Below, piece by piece: positions 36,681 through 47,124 of a stretch of DNA of 64,000 nt. Where the stretch lies: NCBI GenBank assembly GCA_037179385.1, contig CM074200.1, positions 33,111,884 to 33,175,883 on the forward strand, read 5' to 3'. Each line of letters opens with the position of its first letter. Position 1 is the stretch's first letter. The stretch comes from Holothuria scabra. Its lineage: Eukaryota > Echinodermata > Holothuroidea > Aspidochirotida > Holothuriidae. A program made the position numbers and the translations under genes. The notes beneath the pieces are model-generated. The model saw only the letters and a program-made list of their open reading frames with translations, ran no database searches and had not been told where the DNA came from.

Positions 36681-36801
36681 TTGTTTGCAACTAAAAAGAC
36701 AGCCAGATATCTTCAGGATCACAAAGTCCCAGCATCTATTGTAGCCTGTGGCCTCTTGCTGTCTTGGAGGAAGAGGAGAGAAAATATACACCTGCTACCA
36801 G
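36681..36801 (+). pseudogene. CPS pseudogene exon: LFATxxT segment of the MGS-like domain
   Basis: Acceptor CATATTACAG and donor GTAAAT bound the exon. It reads LFATKKTARYLQDHKVPASI then VA. Two extra bases (TG, 36747-36748) follow, and in the shifted frame WPLAVLEEEERKYTPATR continues. The family reads LFATExTxxxLxxxxVPAxxVAWPS at this place. This is the last CPS piece I can recognise. The exons for the rest of the allosteric domain were not found in 36802-41000, where a minisatellite occupies 37438-39166. Confidence 0.87.
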
Positions 36802-37437
36802 GTAAATAAACAAGTGGTACAAACAAATCAAAACAATCAAGTAATGATCTGATTTAGACGGCTATAGCTGGAGTCTATTGGCTTAAATCTTTCCCTTTTT
36901 TATTCACCTGTCTCATGAGTGCATACTAAAATACTCACTTAAAAGTGCACGTAAACAATAAAATTAAGGCTTATAGACCCAAAGAATGACTTCACTTTCT
37001 GCTTGGATTCTGGCCTCTGCACCATTTACTTACAAGCTACACTATATGACTTTAATGAAAGGGATCATAACAGGGCACTCACATGCAGTGATGAAATTTC
37101 TTGCATCATTACCTGTTTTCCTTAAGCCCCTCCCCCCTTTCAAATCTTAGCAAGTACATTTGGTGGATACCCTCTTTGCCACAGAGAATTGTCATTAACA
37201 AATTTATTCTTGTACCAAACTGTACTCCACATATTTCTGCAGTTGCTGATTGGAAAAGTCTAGTCTTTTGGTCACAATAAGGACTTTGAAATGTATGTAT
37301 GTCATGTGACCTTTTAAAACTGTGACATTGTTTGAGATAATATGAGACTATTCCTAAACTAATCCATTGGTGTAGAACTTCATTTCAAGCAATTGGGCTT
37401 TGTCACAGGGTTGTAGAATATGTTGTTGAAAGCTTGT

Positions 37438-39202
37438 CATTAATGGCAGCAGGTGTTTAATGAAGTTGTATAAAAATCAGATTAATAGCAGCAAGTGTTT
37501 AATGAAGTTGTATAAAAGTCAGATTAATAGCAGCAGGTGTTTAATGAAGTTGTATAAAAGTCAGATTAATAGCAGCAGGTGTTTAATGGAGGTGTATTAA
37601 AATCAGATTAATAGCAGCAGGTGTTTAATGAAGTTGTATAAAAATCAGATTAATAGCAGCAAGTGTTTAATGAAGTTGTATAAAAGTCAGATTAATAGCA
37701 GCAGGTGTTTAATGGAGGTGTATTAAAATCAGATTAATAGCAGCAGGTGTTTAATGAAGTTGTATAAAAGTCAGATTAATAGCAGCAGGTGTTTAATGAA
37801 GTTGTATAAAAGTCAGATTAATAGCAGCAGGTGTTTAATGGAGTTGTATAAAAGTCAGATTAATAGCAGCAGGTGTTTAATGGAGTTGTATAAAAGTCAG
37901 ATTAATAGCAGCAGGTGTTTAATGGAGGTGTATTAAAATCAGATTAATAGCAGCAGGTGTTTAATGAAGTTGTATAAAAGTCAGATTAATAGCAGCAGGT
38001 GTTTAATGGAGTTGTATAAAAGTCAGATTAATAGCAGCAGGTGTTTAATGCAGGGGTATTAAAATCAGATTAGTAGCAGCAGGTGTTTAATGAAGTTGTA
38101 TAAAAGTCAGATTAATAGCAGCAGGTGTTTAATGGAGTTGTATAAAAGTCAGATTAATAGCAGCAGGTGTTTAATGGAGTTGTATCAAAGTCATATTAAT
38201 AGCAGCAGATGTTTAATGGAGTTGTATAAAAGTCAGATTAATAGCAGCAGGTGTTTAATGGAGTTGTATGAAAGTCATATTAATAGCAGCAGGTGTTTAA
38301 TGAAGTTGTATAAAAGTCAGATTAATAGCAGCAGGTGTTTAATGGAGTTGTATAAAAGTCAGATTAATAGCAGCAGGTGTTTAATGGAGTTGTATAAAAA
38401 TCTGATGAATAGCAGCAGGTGTTTAATGGAGTTGTATAAAAGTCAGATTAATAGCAGCAAGTGTTTAATGGAGTTGTATAAAAGTCAGATGAATAGCAGC
38501 AGGTGGTTAATGAAGTTGTATAAAGGTCAGATTAATAGCAGCAGGTGTTTAATGAAGTTGTATAAAAGTCAGATTAATAGCAGCAGGTGTTTAATGGAGT
38601 TCTATAAAGGTCAGATTAATAGCAGCAGGTGTTTAATGAAGTTGTTTAAAAGTCAGATTAATAGCAGCAGGTGTTTAATGGAGTTGTATAAAAGTCAGAT
38701 TAATAGCAGCAGGTGTTTAATGAAGTTGTATAAAAGTCAGATTAATAGCAGCAGGTGTTTAATGAAGTTGTATAAAAATCAGATTAATAGCAGCAGGTGT
38801 TTAATGAAGTTGTATAAAAGTCAGATTAATAGCAGCAGGTGTTTAATGGAGTTGTATAAAAGTCAGATTAATAGCAGCAGGTGTTTAATGGAGTTCTATA
38901 AAGGTCAGATTAATAGCAGCAGGTGTTTAATGAAGTTGTATAAAAGTCAGATTAATAGCAGCAGGTGTTTAATGGAGTTGTATAAAAGTCAGATTAATAG
39001 CAGCAGGTGTTTAATGAAGTTGTATAAAAGTCAGATTAATAGCAGCAGGTGTTTAATGAAGTTGTATAAAAGTCAGATTAATAGCAGCAGGTGTTTAATG
39101 AAGTTGTATAAAAGTCACATTTATAGCAGCAGGTGTTTAATGGAGTTGTATAAAAGTCAGATTAATAAAGCTTGTACTGTGGTGCAGCAAACAGTTATTT
39201 AA
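37438..39202 (+). repeat. 42-bp minisatellite, about 41 copies, carrying a 370-codon open frame
   Basis: The unit is GTTTAATGRAGTTGTATAAA followed by AGTCAGATTAATAGCAGCAG and GT. Because 42 is 14 codons, one plus-strand frame repeats MELYKSQINSSRCL. It is open from 38090 to 39202 (26 units plus a short unique tail) and shorter upstream. In the first third of the array, units of the form GAGGTGTATTAAAATCAG (about 37588, 37714, 37924, and a variant at 38050) put TAA in this frame; none occur after 38060. No acceptor, promoter or domain is recognisable, and the array follows a pseudogene, so translation is not assumed. The array ends near 39166. Confidence 0.9.
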
Positions 39203-41748
39203 ACTTTTTAAGTTTTAGTTACTCTTTTTGTATCCTGAGCTTGAGATACAAGATATTCAGCTATCAGTAACTTATTATTAAATTGTGGAAAATGGCAATC
39301 AGGCTTTAAAATGGGGGTTTGGGTTCAATTTCAGGCTAGGCCTAAGCTAGTCTGGTGGGTTTTTGCTTAAAAAACAAGAATATGAAAGATCTAAACTCCA
39401 TTTTGACCTTTAAAAAAGAACCAAAATATGTTATATATAATGTTAACTAGATAAGAAGCTAATGTTAAAATAAATTTCAAATTCAAGTTCAAGTCTACTT
39501 TCAAATACAGTACAGACACCATACAAGTTCTTCCTTTTAGTCAACTCTTACAACAGACAAGAAAAACGGTGGGCTTTTATGTTCCCCCAGTTGTGTTGTT
39601 AGTTTAGTTGGATGGAACACACCAGCACAAGTGTGTTGTAAAGTGTCATCTAGAAAAGAAAGTGGTGCACTGTTGGGATAAAATTCATTAAATAATGTAA
39701 AAGATTGGGTCAAGTTCCTTTAAAATAAGTATGCAAATCATGGAGGCATGTCAAAAAGTTCTTCACAGTTTAAGGGAAGAATCTGCCATCCCAAAGTTAT
39801 ATTGTAGGAATTAGTTATTTAGATGGAGTTTTACAGCCCAGTTTCCAACCTTTGCATATGCAGAGCATTATGTGACAACCTGGGAATTAAACCCGGGCCT
39901 TCCCTTTGAAAGGCGGATGCCCTACACTCTCTGAATAATATGAGAGACAACAACCATTGCACAAACAGTGTCACAACACCTGCTTCAAAAAGTTAAGTTT
40001 AAAATTGAAGCACAACATAGTTAGCAGTGTTTAAAGCAGAGGGGGGATTTGTCACCCCCTTCCCCCTTCCTAAAAAAGATGCGGAAAATTCCCACCTTTT
40101 CATTTCCATAAAAATTAAAAAAGTGTCAATAACTTTGTTCCTCTTTTAAAAAGAGGACACTTTTCCAGCAATAATTGAATGTGAGACAAATACATTGCCT
40201 TTAAACCCCTTCAAATTGCACATCACAGGGGTCTCGGGCAAGCTTTTGTCCTCCTGAACCCACTGGTAACTTTAACCTAGGACAACATCAATTTGAACTT
40301 AGGGTTTACCCCTCCTCCCTTCCCCTCCCCTGCCCCCCTTCTTTTGTTCCTAGCAATCCCCTTTAAGGCAGACCTGATAAAACAACCAGGGACAAAGGAG
40401 TCTGGGGATTATTTAGTCAGTGGGTCAGTCAGTCGGTCGGTCAGTTGGTCAGTCAGTCAGTTAGATAGATAAGTTTTACAGCCCAGCTTCACATCTAATG
40501 GGTCCATTTGAGCAGGCTGTGGCTTTTTTTTCCAGTTGTGGCTCACTGTCTTGTGTGGGAACAGGGCAAATGTGGGAGGGTTATGTAATGCAGCAGTGTG
40601 CAAACCATGCAGCTTAACATGAACGCCTCCCTCCCCTACCTTACCCTCTCCTCTCTCACTCATGTATCTCTATGCAATAATATCATCTTGTCCATATTTT
40701 CCACATCCTTTAAGTGAGGTTGACCCAAACACTCTTGGCTCATTTGGAAGTTGTTAATTATCTTCATTTAATATTATCCTTGTTTCTGTCCTATGTCTTT
40801 ACATATAACCCTTACAGGATATAGCTTTTAAAAGTACCACCTCATATATTATGTCTTTGATTCAGAAATTACCCTGTGGTTTCCTTTGAGACAAAGCAGA
40901 ATTTGTTTAAGTATGGTGTTGTTATAACATTTTTGTAAATTTTATATATGTTGTAACCCCATACTTTTCTACTTCCCCTGTCAATTTTCTGTTGCCTTAT
41001 AAAGGTTCAATTTTCCGCTTTTTTTTTTTTAAATTTAAGAACCAGAACATTTAAGATACTATTAACATTTTTCTAAAATTTATTCTTGTCACAACCCCTT
41101 TTCCCTACTTCCAGTTGTCAAGTTTTGTTTTTATCTTTTATAGCTTAAAGTTTTCGTTTTTCCTTAAAAATTGAAGAACCTAGAAATTTTTACAAAATTT
41201 TGTGATAGGCAAAGGCCAGCCTTGTTTTGTTACATTCAGTTAGATGAAGATGCTGTTGTTTCATTCATTGTGTTTCTGTTATGATGGAATAAACTTTGAA
41301 GAGAAATAAGAAGAAAACTGTGATATTTAGCTGTTGCTTCAAAATAAGTTTGAGATGACTGTATGCTGTTGACCTTTAATAGTCTTTCGGGCACAAAAAT
41401 ACTTTGGAGTGAACATCTTTTGCAAACGAAACTCAAATTAGCGACTGCTTAAAGCCTCCTTATTGGCCCAGGAATTTTTCAAAATTTTCTGTACGGTCTA
41501 CGCCAGATGATGGTGGCGCTCCTCAAAGATGGTCTTTCGAAGGAACACAAACTTCCTGCAAGGAATCCTCCACCTCTCAAGTTGGCAATGAAGTTTATGT
41601 ATTTAAATTTGATCCACCCAAAACACTCACATTCATCTCATTTTCCTAGTTTTGTTCAAAGTCTTTGTATTATCATTTGCAGGATATCGGGTAAATGTTG
41701 TGTGCCTATTATTTTTCCCGCATCAAAGTAGGTGGAGGAGTCTAAGCA
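39203..41748. other. Non-coding stretch, mostly unrecognised
   Basis: AT-rich sequence with a tRNA-like remnant (39876-39936), a CAGTCAGT/CGGTCGGT run at about 40420-40462 and pyrimidine-rich patches. No terminal CPS exon or other gene was recognised. Confidence 0.4.
39876..39936 (-). repeat. tRNA-like remnant, probably a tRNA-derived SINE head
   Basis: On the minus strand the stretch reads GAGTGTAGGGCATCCGCCTT, then GGCCCGGGTTTAATTCCCAGG. GGTTTAATTCC differs by one base from the pol III B-box consensus GGTTCRANYCC, and T-arm pairing is nearly intact. The A-box region and acceptor stem are poor and no CCA-adjacent stem forms, so a working tRNA is unlikely. The body and tail of a SINE were not delimited. 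Confidence 0.4.
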
Positions 41749-44121
41749 GGCCAAGCCATCCCCAAACCAAGTCGTCCCCAACCAACTCGCCCCCAAACCA
41801 AGTCTTCCCCAAGCCAACTCGTCTCCAAGCCAAGTCGTCCCCAAGCCAAGTTGTCCACAAGCCAACTTCCCCCAAGCCAAGTCGTCCCCAATATGAAAAA
41901 TGGTGTGATTTTATACACTTAAATTATGCAAAACTGACTTGGGTGGTATTATCTCTCACACAGGTTCTTCAACAAGTGTAATGTTAGGCCTAGTAAGTTA
42001 ATTTACGTTGGTACAAAATCGTGGTATAGTTGTAGGTAGGCGGCCATGGTCCGGCAGTGGGTAACCAAAGGAGGGGACTGCAGTGTTCTTATAATTATCT
42101 TCTTCCCCCTATCAAATTTATAGGTTAATTAAAAAATTAGAAATTAAGTAAACGACCTTTGAAAGTATTGATTTTAGCAATTGTTAAAAATGAAAAACAC
42201 CTGGCCATTGAAAGAACAGATTTAAGTAACCACAGTCAAAGGTTTTTCAATGATAATATTTGCCCCTCAGGGAAATTTGATCTTAGAGTTAGGGTTCCCC
42301 CTTCCTCCCTCTTGCCTTACCAATGAAAAAAGGGGGGTATTTAAAACAACTTAGCCAACAGATTATCCCAAATTCCGAGTCATATATACAAAAAGGAACC
42401 GAGTGTTAGACTGCGCATTCTGACACTTGAGAGTTTGTTTTAAACCCCTCCCTATTTGTACGTGATGACCCTAGCACTATAAGCCTTTTTTTATCACGCT
42501 ACTGATGAGCCCTGAAAATTTTTTGTCTGTGTGAAATGCGTCTAGCATGCTATTGCTTCTACTTTAGTAAGAAGGTCACCTGTTAATTTGCGTAATTTAT
42601 TGATTCCTTGCCGTAGGCAGGCAAGGAATCAATGCGATGGTGATGTCGTGTGTGTGTGGGTGTGTATGTGTGTGTGTGTTTGTGACACTTGCTTGTAAAC
42701 AGGATATCTTAAGTTAGGAATGTCCGACACTTTTCATATTTGGTAAATGGATTTGTCATGTTGAGAGGAAAAACCCTATTGTTTTTGGTAGAGGTCAAAG
42801 GTCATTTGAGGTCACCAGCAGTGAAATTGCGACAACTTCGGAAATAGCTTGTAAACACAATATCTTCAGATAGGAGTGACCGACAATTTTCATACTTGGT
42901 ATATCGATTTGTCATGTTGAGAGGAAGAACTCTAATGTTTTTGGTAGATGTCAAAGGTCATTTGAGGTCACCAGTGGTAAAATTGCGAAAACGCCAAAAA
43001 TGGCTTGTAAACATATCTTCTGATAGGAATGACCAACACTCTTCATATTTGGTATATGGATGTTTCATGTTGAGAGAAAGAAGCCTATTCCTTTTGGTAG
43101 AGGTCAGAGGTCATTTGAGGTCACTAGAAGTAAAATTGCAAAAACTTCGAAAATGGCTTGTAAACACGGTATATTCAGATGGGAGTGACCGACAATTTTC
43201 ATACTTGGTATAAAGATTTGTCATGTTGAGAGGAAGAACCCTATTGTTTTTGGTAGATGTCAAAAGTCATTTGAGGTCACCAGAGGTAAAAATATGAAAA
43301 CACCAAAAATGGCTTTTAAACATGATATCTTCTGATAGGAATGACCAACACTCTTCATATTGGGGTATAGATTTGTCATGTTTAGAGAAAGAAGCCATTT
43401 GTGTTTGGTAGAGGTCAAATATCATTTGAGGTCACCAGCGGTAAAATTGCAAAAAACGCCGAAAATGGCTTGTAAACATGATATCTTCTGATAGGAATGA
43501 CCAACCTTTCTTCATATTTGGTTTATAGATTTTCATGTTGAGAGAAAGAAGCCTTTTGTTTTTGGTAGAGGTTAAAGGTCATTTGAGGTCACCAGCTGTA
43601 AAATTGCAAAAATTCTGTGCCTTAAATGTAAAGAAAAATCTATCAAACACCGTCAATTTGAAAGCAGGTAAGGTATTTGATGGCAAGGAATCACTAAGCC
43701 TTTTGGCTTTCTGGTTCATTTTGGGGTTAGCAAATCCTTGGGTGAAATTCAGTGCTCCCTTGCCCCTGTGAAACACCATAGGAATAGGCCTAACATGGCG
43801 GTATGACTATGAGACTGAAAGGAAAGGCCCATTCATTCACATTGCTACCAGGATTGTCCATTGAAAGAAAACCGATGTGGGAAGAGAAAATCTCAAGGAA
43901 GACATTATTTTCCATAATTTATAAGAAGTATCCATGAAAGTCACTATTTCCCACTAATTTTTCACTAATTTCCCATATTGGGGCCGACTTGGTTTGGGGA
44001 CGACTTGGCTTGGGGACGAGTTGGTTTGGGGACGACTTGGCTTGGGGACGAGTTGGCTTGGGGCCGACTTGGCTTAGGGACGAGTTGGTTGGGGACGAGT
44101 TGGTTTGGGGACGACTTGGCC
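41749..44121. mobile_element. 2.4-kb element bounded by inverted arrays of a 15-bp AAGCCAACTCGTCCCC-type repeat
   Basis: The left array (41749-41899) repeats CCCCAAGCCAACTCGT-like units; the right array (43976-44121) repeats the complement, GGGGACGAGTTGGCTT. The inner edges are also inverse (CCCCAATATG against CATATTGGGG) and the outer edges start and end in GGCCAAG/CTTGGCC. The arms could pair over about 150 bp. Copy 1 of the Helentron-like family is elsewhere; copy 2 lies inside this element (42598-43716). The Gly/Trp/Leu-rich frames in the arrays are repeat by-products. No clear target duplication was found. The design is the same as at 13800-14785. Confidence 0.6.
42598..43716 (+). mobile_element. 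Helentron-like non-autonomous element, copy 2
   Basis: It starts ATTGATTCCTTGCCGTAGGC, with a 14-bp stem (ATTGATTCCTTGCC against GGCAAGGAATCAAT), then GCGATGGTGATGTCGTGTGT and a GT-rich run. Six tandem units of about 155 bp follow, each with TTTGGTAGAGGTCAAAGGTC and TTTGAGGTCACCAG. The right end GGCAAGGAATCACTAAGCC, hairpin AAGCC-TTTT-GGCTT and TCTGG before TT are the same as copy 1. The core units differ from copy 1 in sequence but keep the order. There are no replication or helicase genes. Confidence 0.72.
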
Positions 44122-45347
44122 CGAAAGAAGGAGGGGGGGGGGCCAATACGCCTATACTTGGAGACATTTCCCCCAGTGTGCTAATTAAAAAAAGTCCTGG
44201 CGCACGATCGTCGTCGGGTAAAATTTGCAGGCATGTTGGTTATGAACTTTCAAAAAAGCTGAAGTAAGAAAAAATTGTAATAAAATTTGTTCACTTAGAA
44301 TTAAGCCATGAGTCACTCATTTCGGGCAATATGGGCAGGCTTTTTTATAAAAATTTCCTTTGTGTAATAGGAGCCGATTATTTGTCGCCTCCCTCCCGAG
44401 AACTTGCCTGGGAGCAACAACTGGAGAAAAGGGCCCTGGACGTCTCGACCTGAACCAATCGGTTGGAAACTTGGCCGAAAAACGCCATCTTACCTAACCT
44501 ATCCTTCCGCTAGATGGTCCTTTTGGTTTGATACCCCCAAGAAACAGTTCTTACAAAAGTACCATGTCGTTCGCAGTCTCATGTCGGTCACGTGACCCCA
44601 AACTTCTTCAGTGAATCCCATTTGACACTCAAATTTAACGCTCTAGTTACATTGAAAATTTCATCATTCATTTGGACAAATTACCTCACTACAAAATACC
44701 GATAAGAAAATTTGGACCTTGAAAAATTTCACTCCTACATTTTGAGAGAAAATAAGGAGGTAACATGTTTTGTTTCATTTATCCCTCCTCCCCCACCAAA
44801 TGATAAAAGCGTTAAAAACTTATACCGGTTTGGTTTTCAAACTCATATTCTCAAATACTAGCCCCTCATTTTTAAACTGTTTAGCGGTCCTGGGAGAGGA
44901 AAAAGTACACCGTGAACAAAAGCTATTCAAGGTAACCTGAGGCGTCGATTAATTTTGAAAGTGGGGAAGGAAGAACCTGGCCTGAAATGTCTCTCCGATC
45001 CTTGTGCAAACTCTAAGAGGAGAGCCCAAATGGAAAGTGGTGAGAAATGTTTCATTGCTTTGAGGGGTCTTCAAAAGTTAGAAGCTATATTTTTATGGTT
45101 GCTGTAAAAAAGGCAATGTGGTTTCGAAAATTAAGGTAACAAAATGATATTCTACCGACTACGGTCGATCTGGATGTAAGGGTCAGATATGGGGTACAAA
45201 TGTTCTGACCATGGGAAAATTTTCAATTGGTAGTTTGGAAAAGGTTCGCGAAGATTCTGGTAATTGAAAACTAGCCTGTTAGTCACAAACACCCATGGCG
45301 CAAAAATGCAGATTCTACTGGGAGATGGAAAAAATTTCCAAAACAGC
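44122..45347. other. Non-coding stretch between repeat elements
   Basis: No gene is recognised. The GGGCCCTGGACGTCTCGACC and ACTTGGCCG pieces at 44437-44477 resemble the short motifs of the 13.8-kb inverted arrays. At 45348 the sequence CAGTCGCGCAGCCAGGG resembles the hAT-like terminus CAGTGGCGTAGCCAGG used nearby, and may be a degenerate element end just before the A/C satellite. Confidence 0.35.
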
Positions 45348-45404
45348 CAGTCGCGCAGCCAGGGTTATGTCATGGGGGGGGGGGGGTGGGGTTGGTGTCA
45401 TTGA

Positions 45405-46398
45405 AGCTCAACGAAACTCATCCAAACAAACCCCCCAAAACACAACTGAACGCGCAACCAACCAACACAGAACAAAACACACACACACACACAAACCTCA
45501 ACCAAGCCCAAATGATCAAACCCAATTAGCCAAACTAAAAAACAAACCACCAAATCTACCCCCCCACACACACACACCACCACCACCAAACGCAACAAAA
45601 TCCAAGCAAGCCAGAACAACTTAACCCAACAAAACCGAAAATAAACCAAATAAGTTTCCAAAACCCAAACAAATTCACAAAACTCAATCCAATAAAACCC
45701 AACCAGACCAAATCAACAAAATCCATTCAGACCCAACCCAAATAAACCCAAACAACCATTCCCAACAAAACCAAAATCCAACCAATTAATCTCAGCCAGA
45801 CGCGACCGACCAGTCCCAAAGCAAACAAATTTAACACAACCCAACCAAACTTAAACAACCACATGCAACAGAACTCTCTAACCCCAAGCGACCAAGCCCA
45901 ACATTAATCATCCAAATCCACCCAACCAATTACAATGGAATCCAACAAACCCTCATGAATCTAACCAACTCAAAATAACCAAACCAAATATAACCCACAA
46001 AACCCAACACAAGCCACACCAACCAAACCCAACCAATCTGAACCAACCACACCAAACCAAACCTTACCAAACTGAACTAATAATACCCAACCAAACCCAA
46101 CCAACCAACCCTACAAAATCCAACCAAACCCAACCATCAAAACCATACTATCAACACCCAACAGAAGCAAACTGAACTAACCAAACCGTAACCAACCAAA
46201 CAGGTTCCAAACTTATCTTTCTAATTTATATCAACCTAACGCCGAAAACACTCACCCAAACTCATCCAACCAAAGTCAATCAACCGAACCCATGCAAAAC
46301 CAAACCCAGACCACCAAACCCAACAAAACGCAACCAAACCCAATTAACGACCCACCCCCATCCCCAAAAAATCCAAACCCAACCAACTACATGCCAAA
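45405..46398 (+). repeat. A/C-rich, G-poor satellite, segment 1
   Basis: Degenerate repetition of AACCAAACCC, AACCAACC and AACAAAACCC pieces. The + strand is almost all A and C, with very few G. No fixed monomer is evident; phasing drifts every 5-15 bases. The same texture resumes at 46742, 48689, 53702 and 55415, so the segments look like one array split by insertions. Keto-rich minus-strand frames (LVGFGWFG-like) are by-products. Confidence 0.85.
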
Positions 46399-46741
46399 TG
46401 ATTCCACAGAGCTGACGGTCATCTGAATTGGCAATGACTTGGGGAAGTCTGACACAAATTAGTAGTCCTTCACTATCAGTTTATTTTATGAACTTCTTGT
46501 TCTGGGTATACTTTGGTACAGTATTTTCTTCAAAACGATGCATTTAGCAGTAATTTTATCAATACATTCATATTCTGTGGAACATTTGCACTTTTCTTGA
46601 TGAGAATTTGGTCAAGTTCGAGTTTAATGAACATTTTAACCGAAAGGGGAAAAGTAAACAAAAGATCACAATACCTGCATCTGTTCAATTACATTTATGA
46701 CTAGATACTTCGCGTGTACGACTGCGTGCTCTGTGGAATCA
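46399..46741. mobile_element. 343-bp insertion with 14-bp terminal inverted repeats
   Basis: TGATTCCACAGAGC at the left and its exact complement GCTCTGTGGAATCA at the right bound ordinary AT-rich sequence that interrupts the A/C satellite on both sides. No clear target-site duplication was found. It is probably a small non-autonomous DNA transposon. The frame at 46513-46704 has no recognisable product. Confidence 0.6.
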
Positions 46742-47124
46742 GCCTCTCATGTAAACACACCAAAATCGAACCAACAAACCAAGCCAGACCCAACCAACTA
46801 AACCCAACAAAATCCAAGCAAACCAAATAAAACCAAACCAACCCCTTCCAACCAAACTAAACAACACGTAACAAATCAATCCCTAATCCAACCAACCAAA
46901 AACAAACAACAAAGCTCAATCAGGCTCAACCAAACTCAACCGGCCAAGCCCAACCAACCACACTTAACCAGCCTAAATTAATAAAACGCAACCAAACCCA
47001 GCAAAACTCGACCCAATCAACCAATTCCAACCAAGAAACCCAATAGAACCTAACGAAATCTTATCAGCCAAACCAACGACACAAATCAAACCTAATCATC
47101 CAAATCAACTTCACCAACCAAAAC
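46742..47124 (+). repeat. A/C-rich, G-poor satellite, segment 2
   Basis: Same texture as segment 1 after a few bases of transition (46742-46755). It ends in ACCAAAAC (47117-47124), which is repeated immediately after the next insertion at 48689-48696. Confidence 0.8.

Noticed and set aside
39876..39936. Functional tRNA gene on the minus strand
   Set aside because: The B box is good, but the A box and acceptor stem do not form; called only as a tRNA-derived remnant.
41656..41880. GLGTTWLGDELAWGR-type repeat proteins (also 43978-44267)
   Set aside because: By-products of the 15-bp terminal arrays; several frames on the same strand are open at once.
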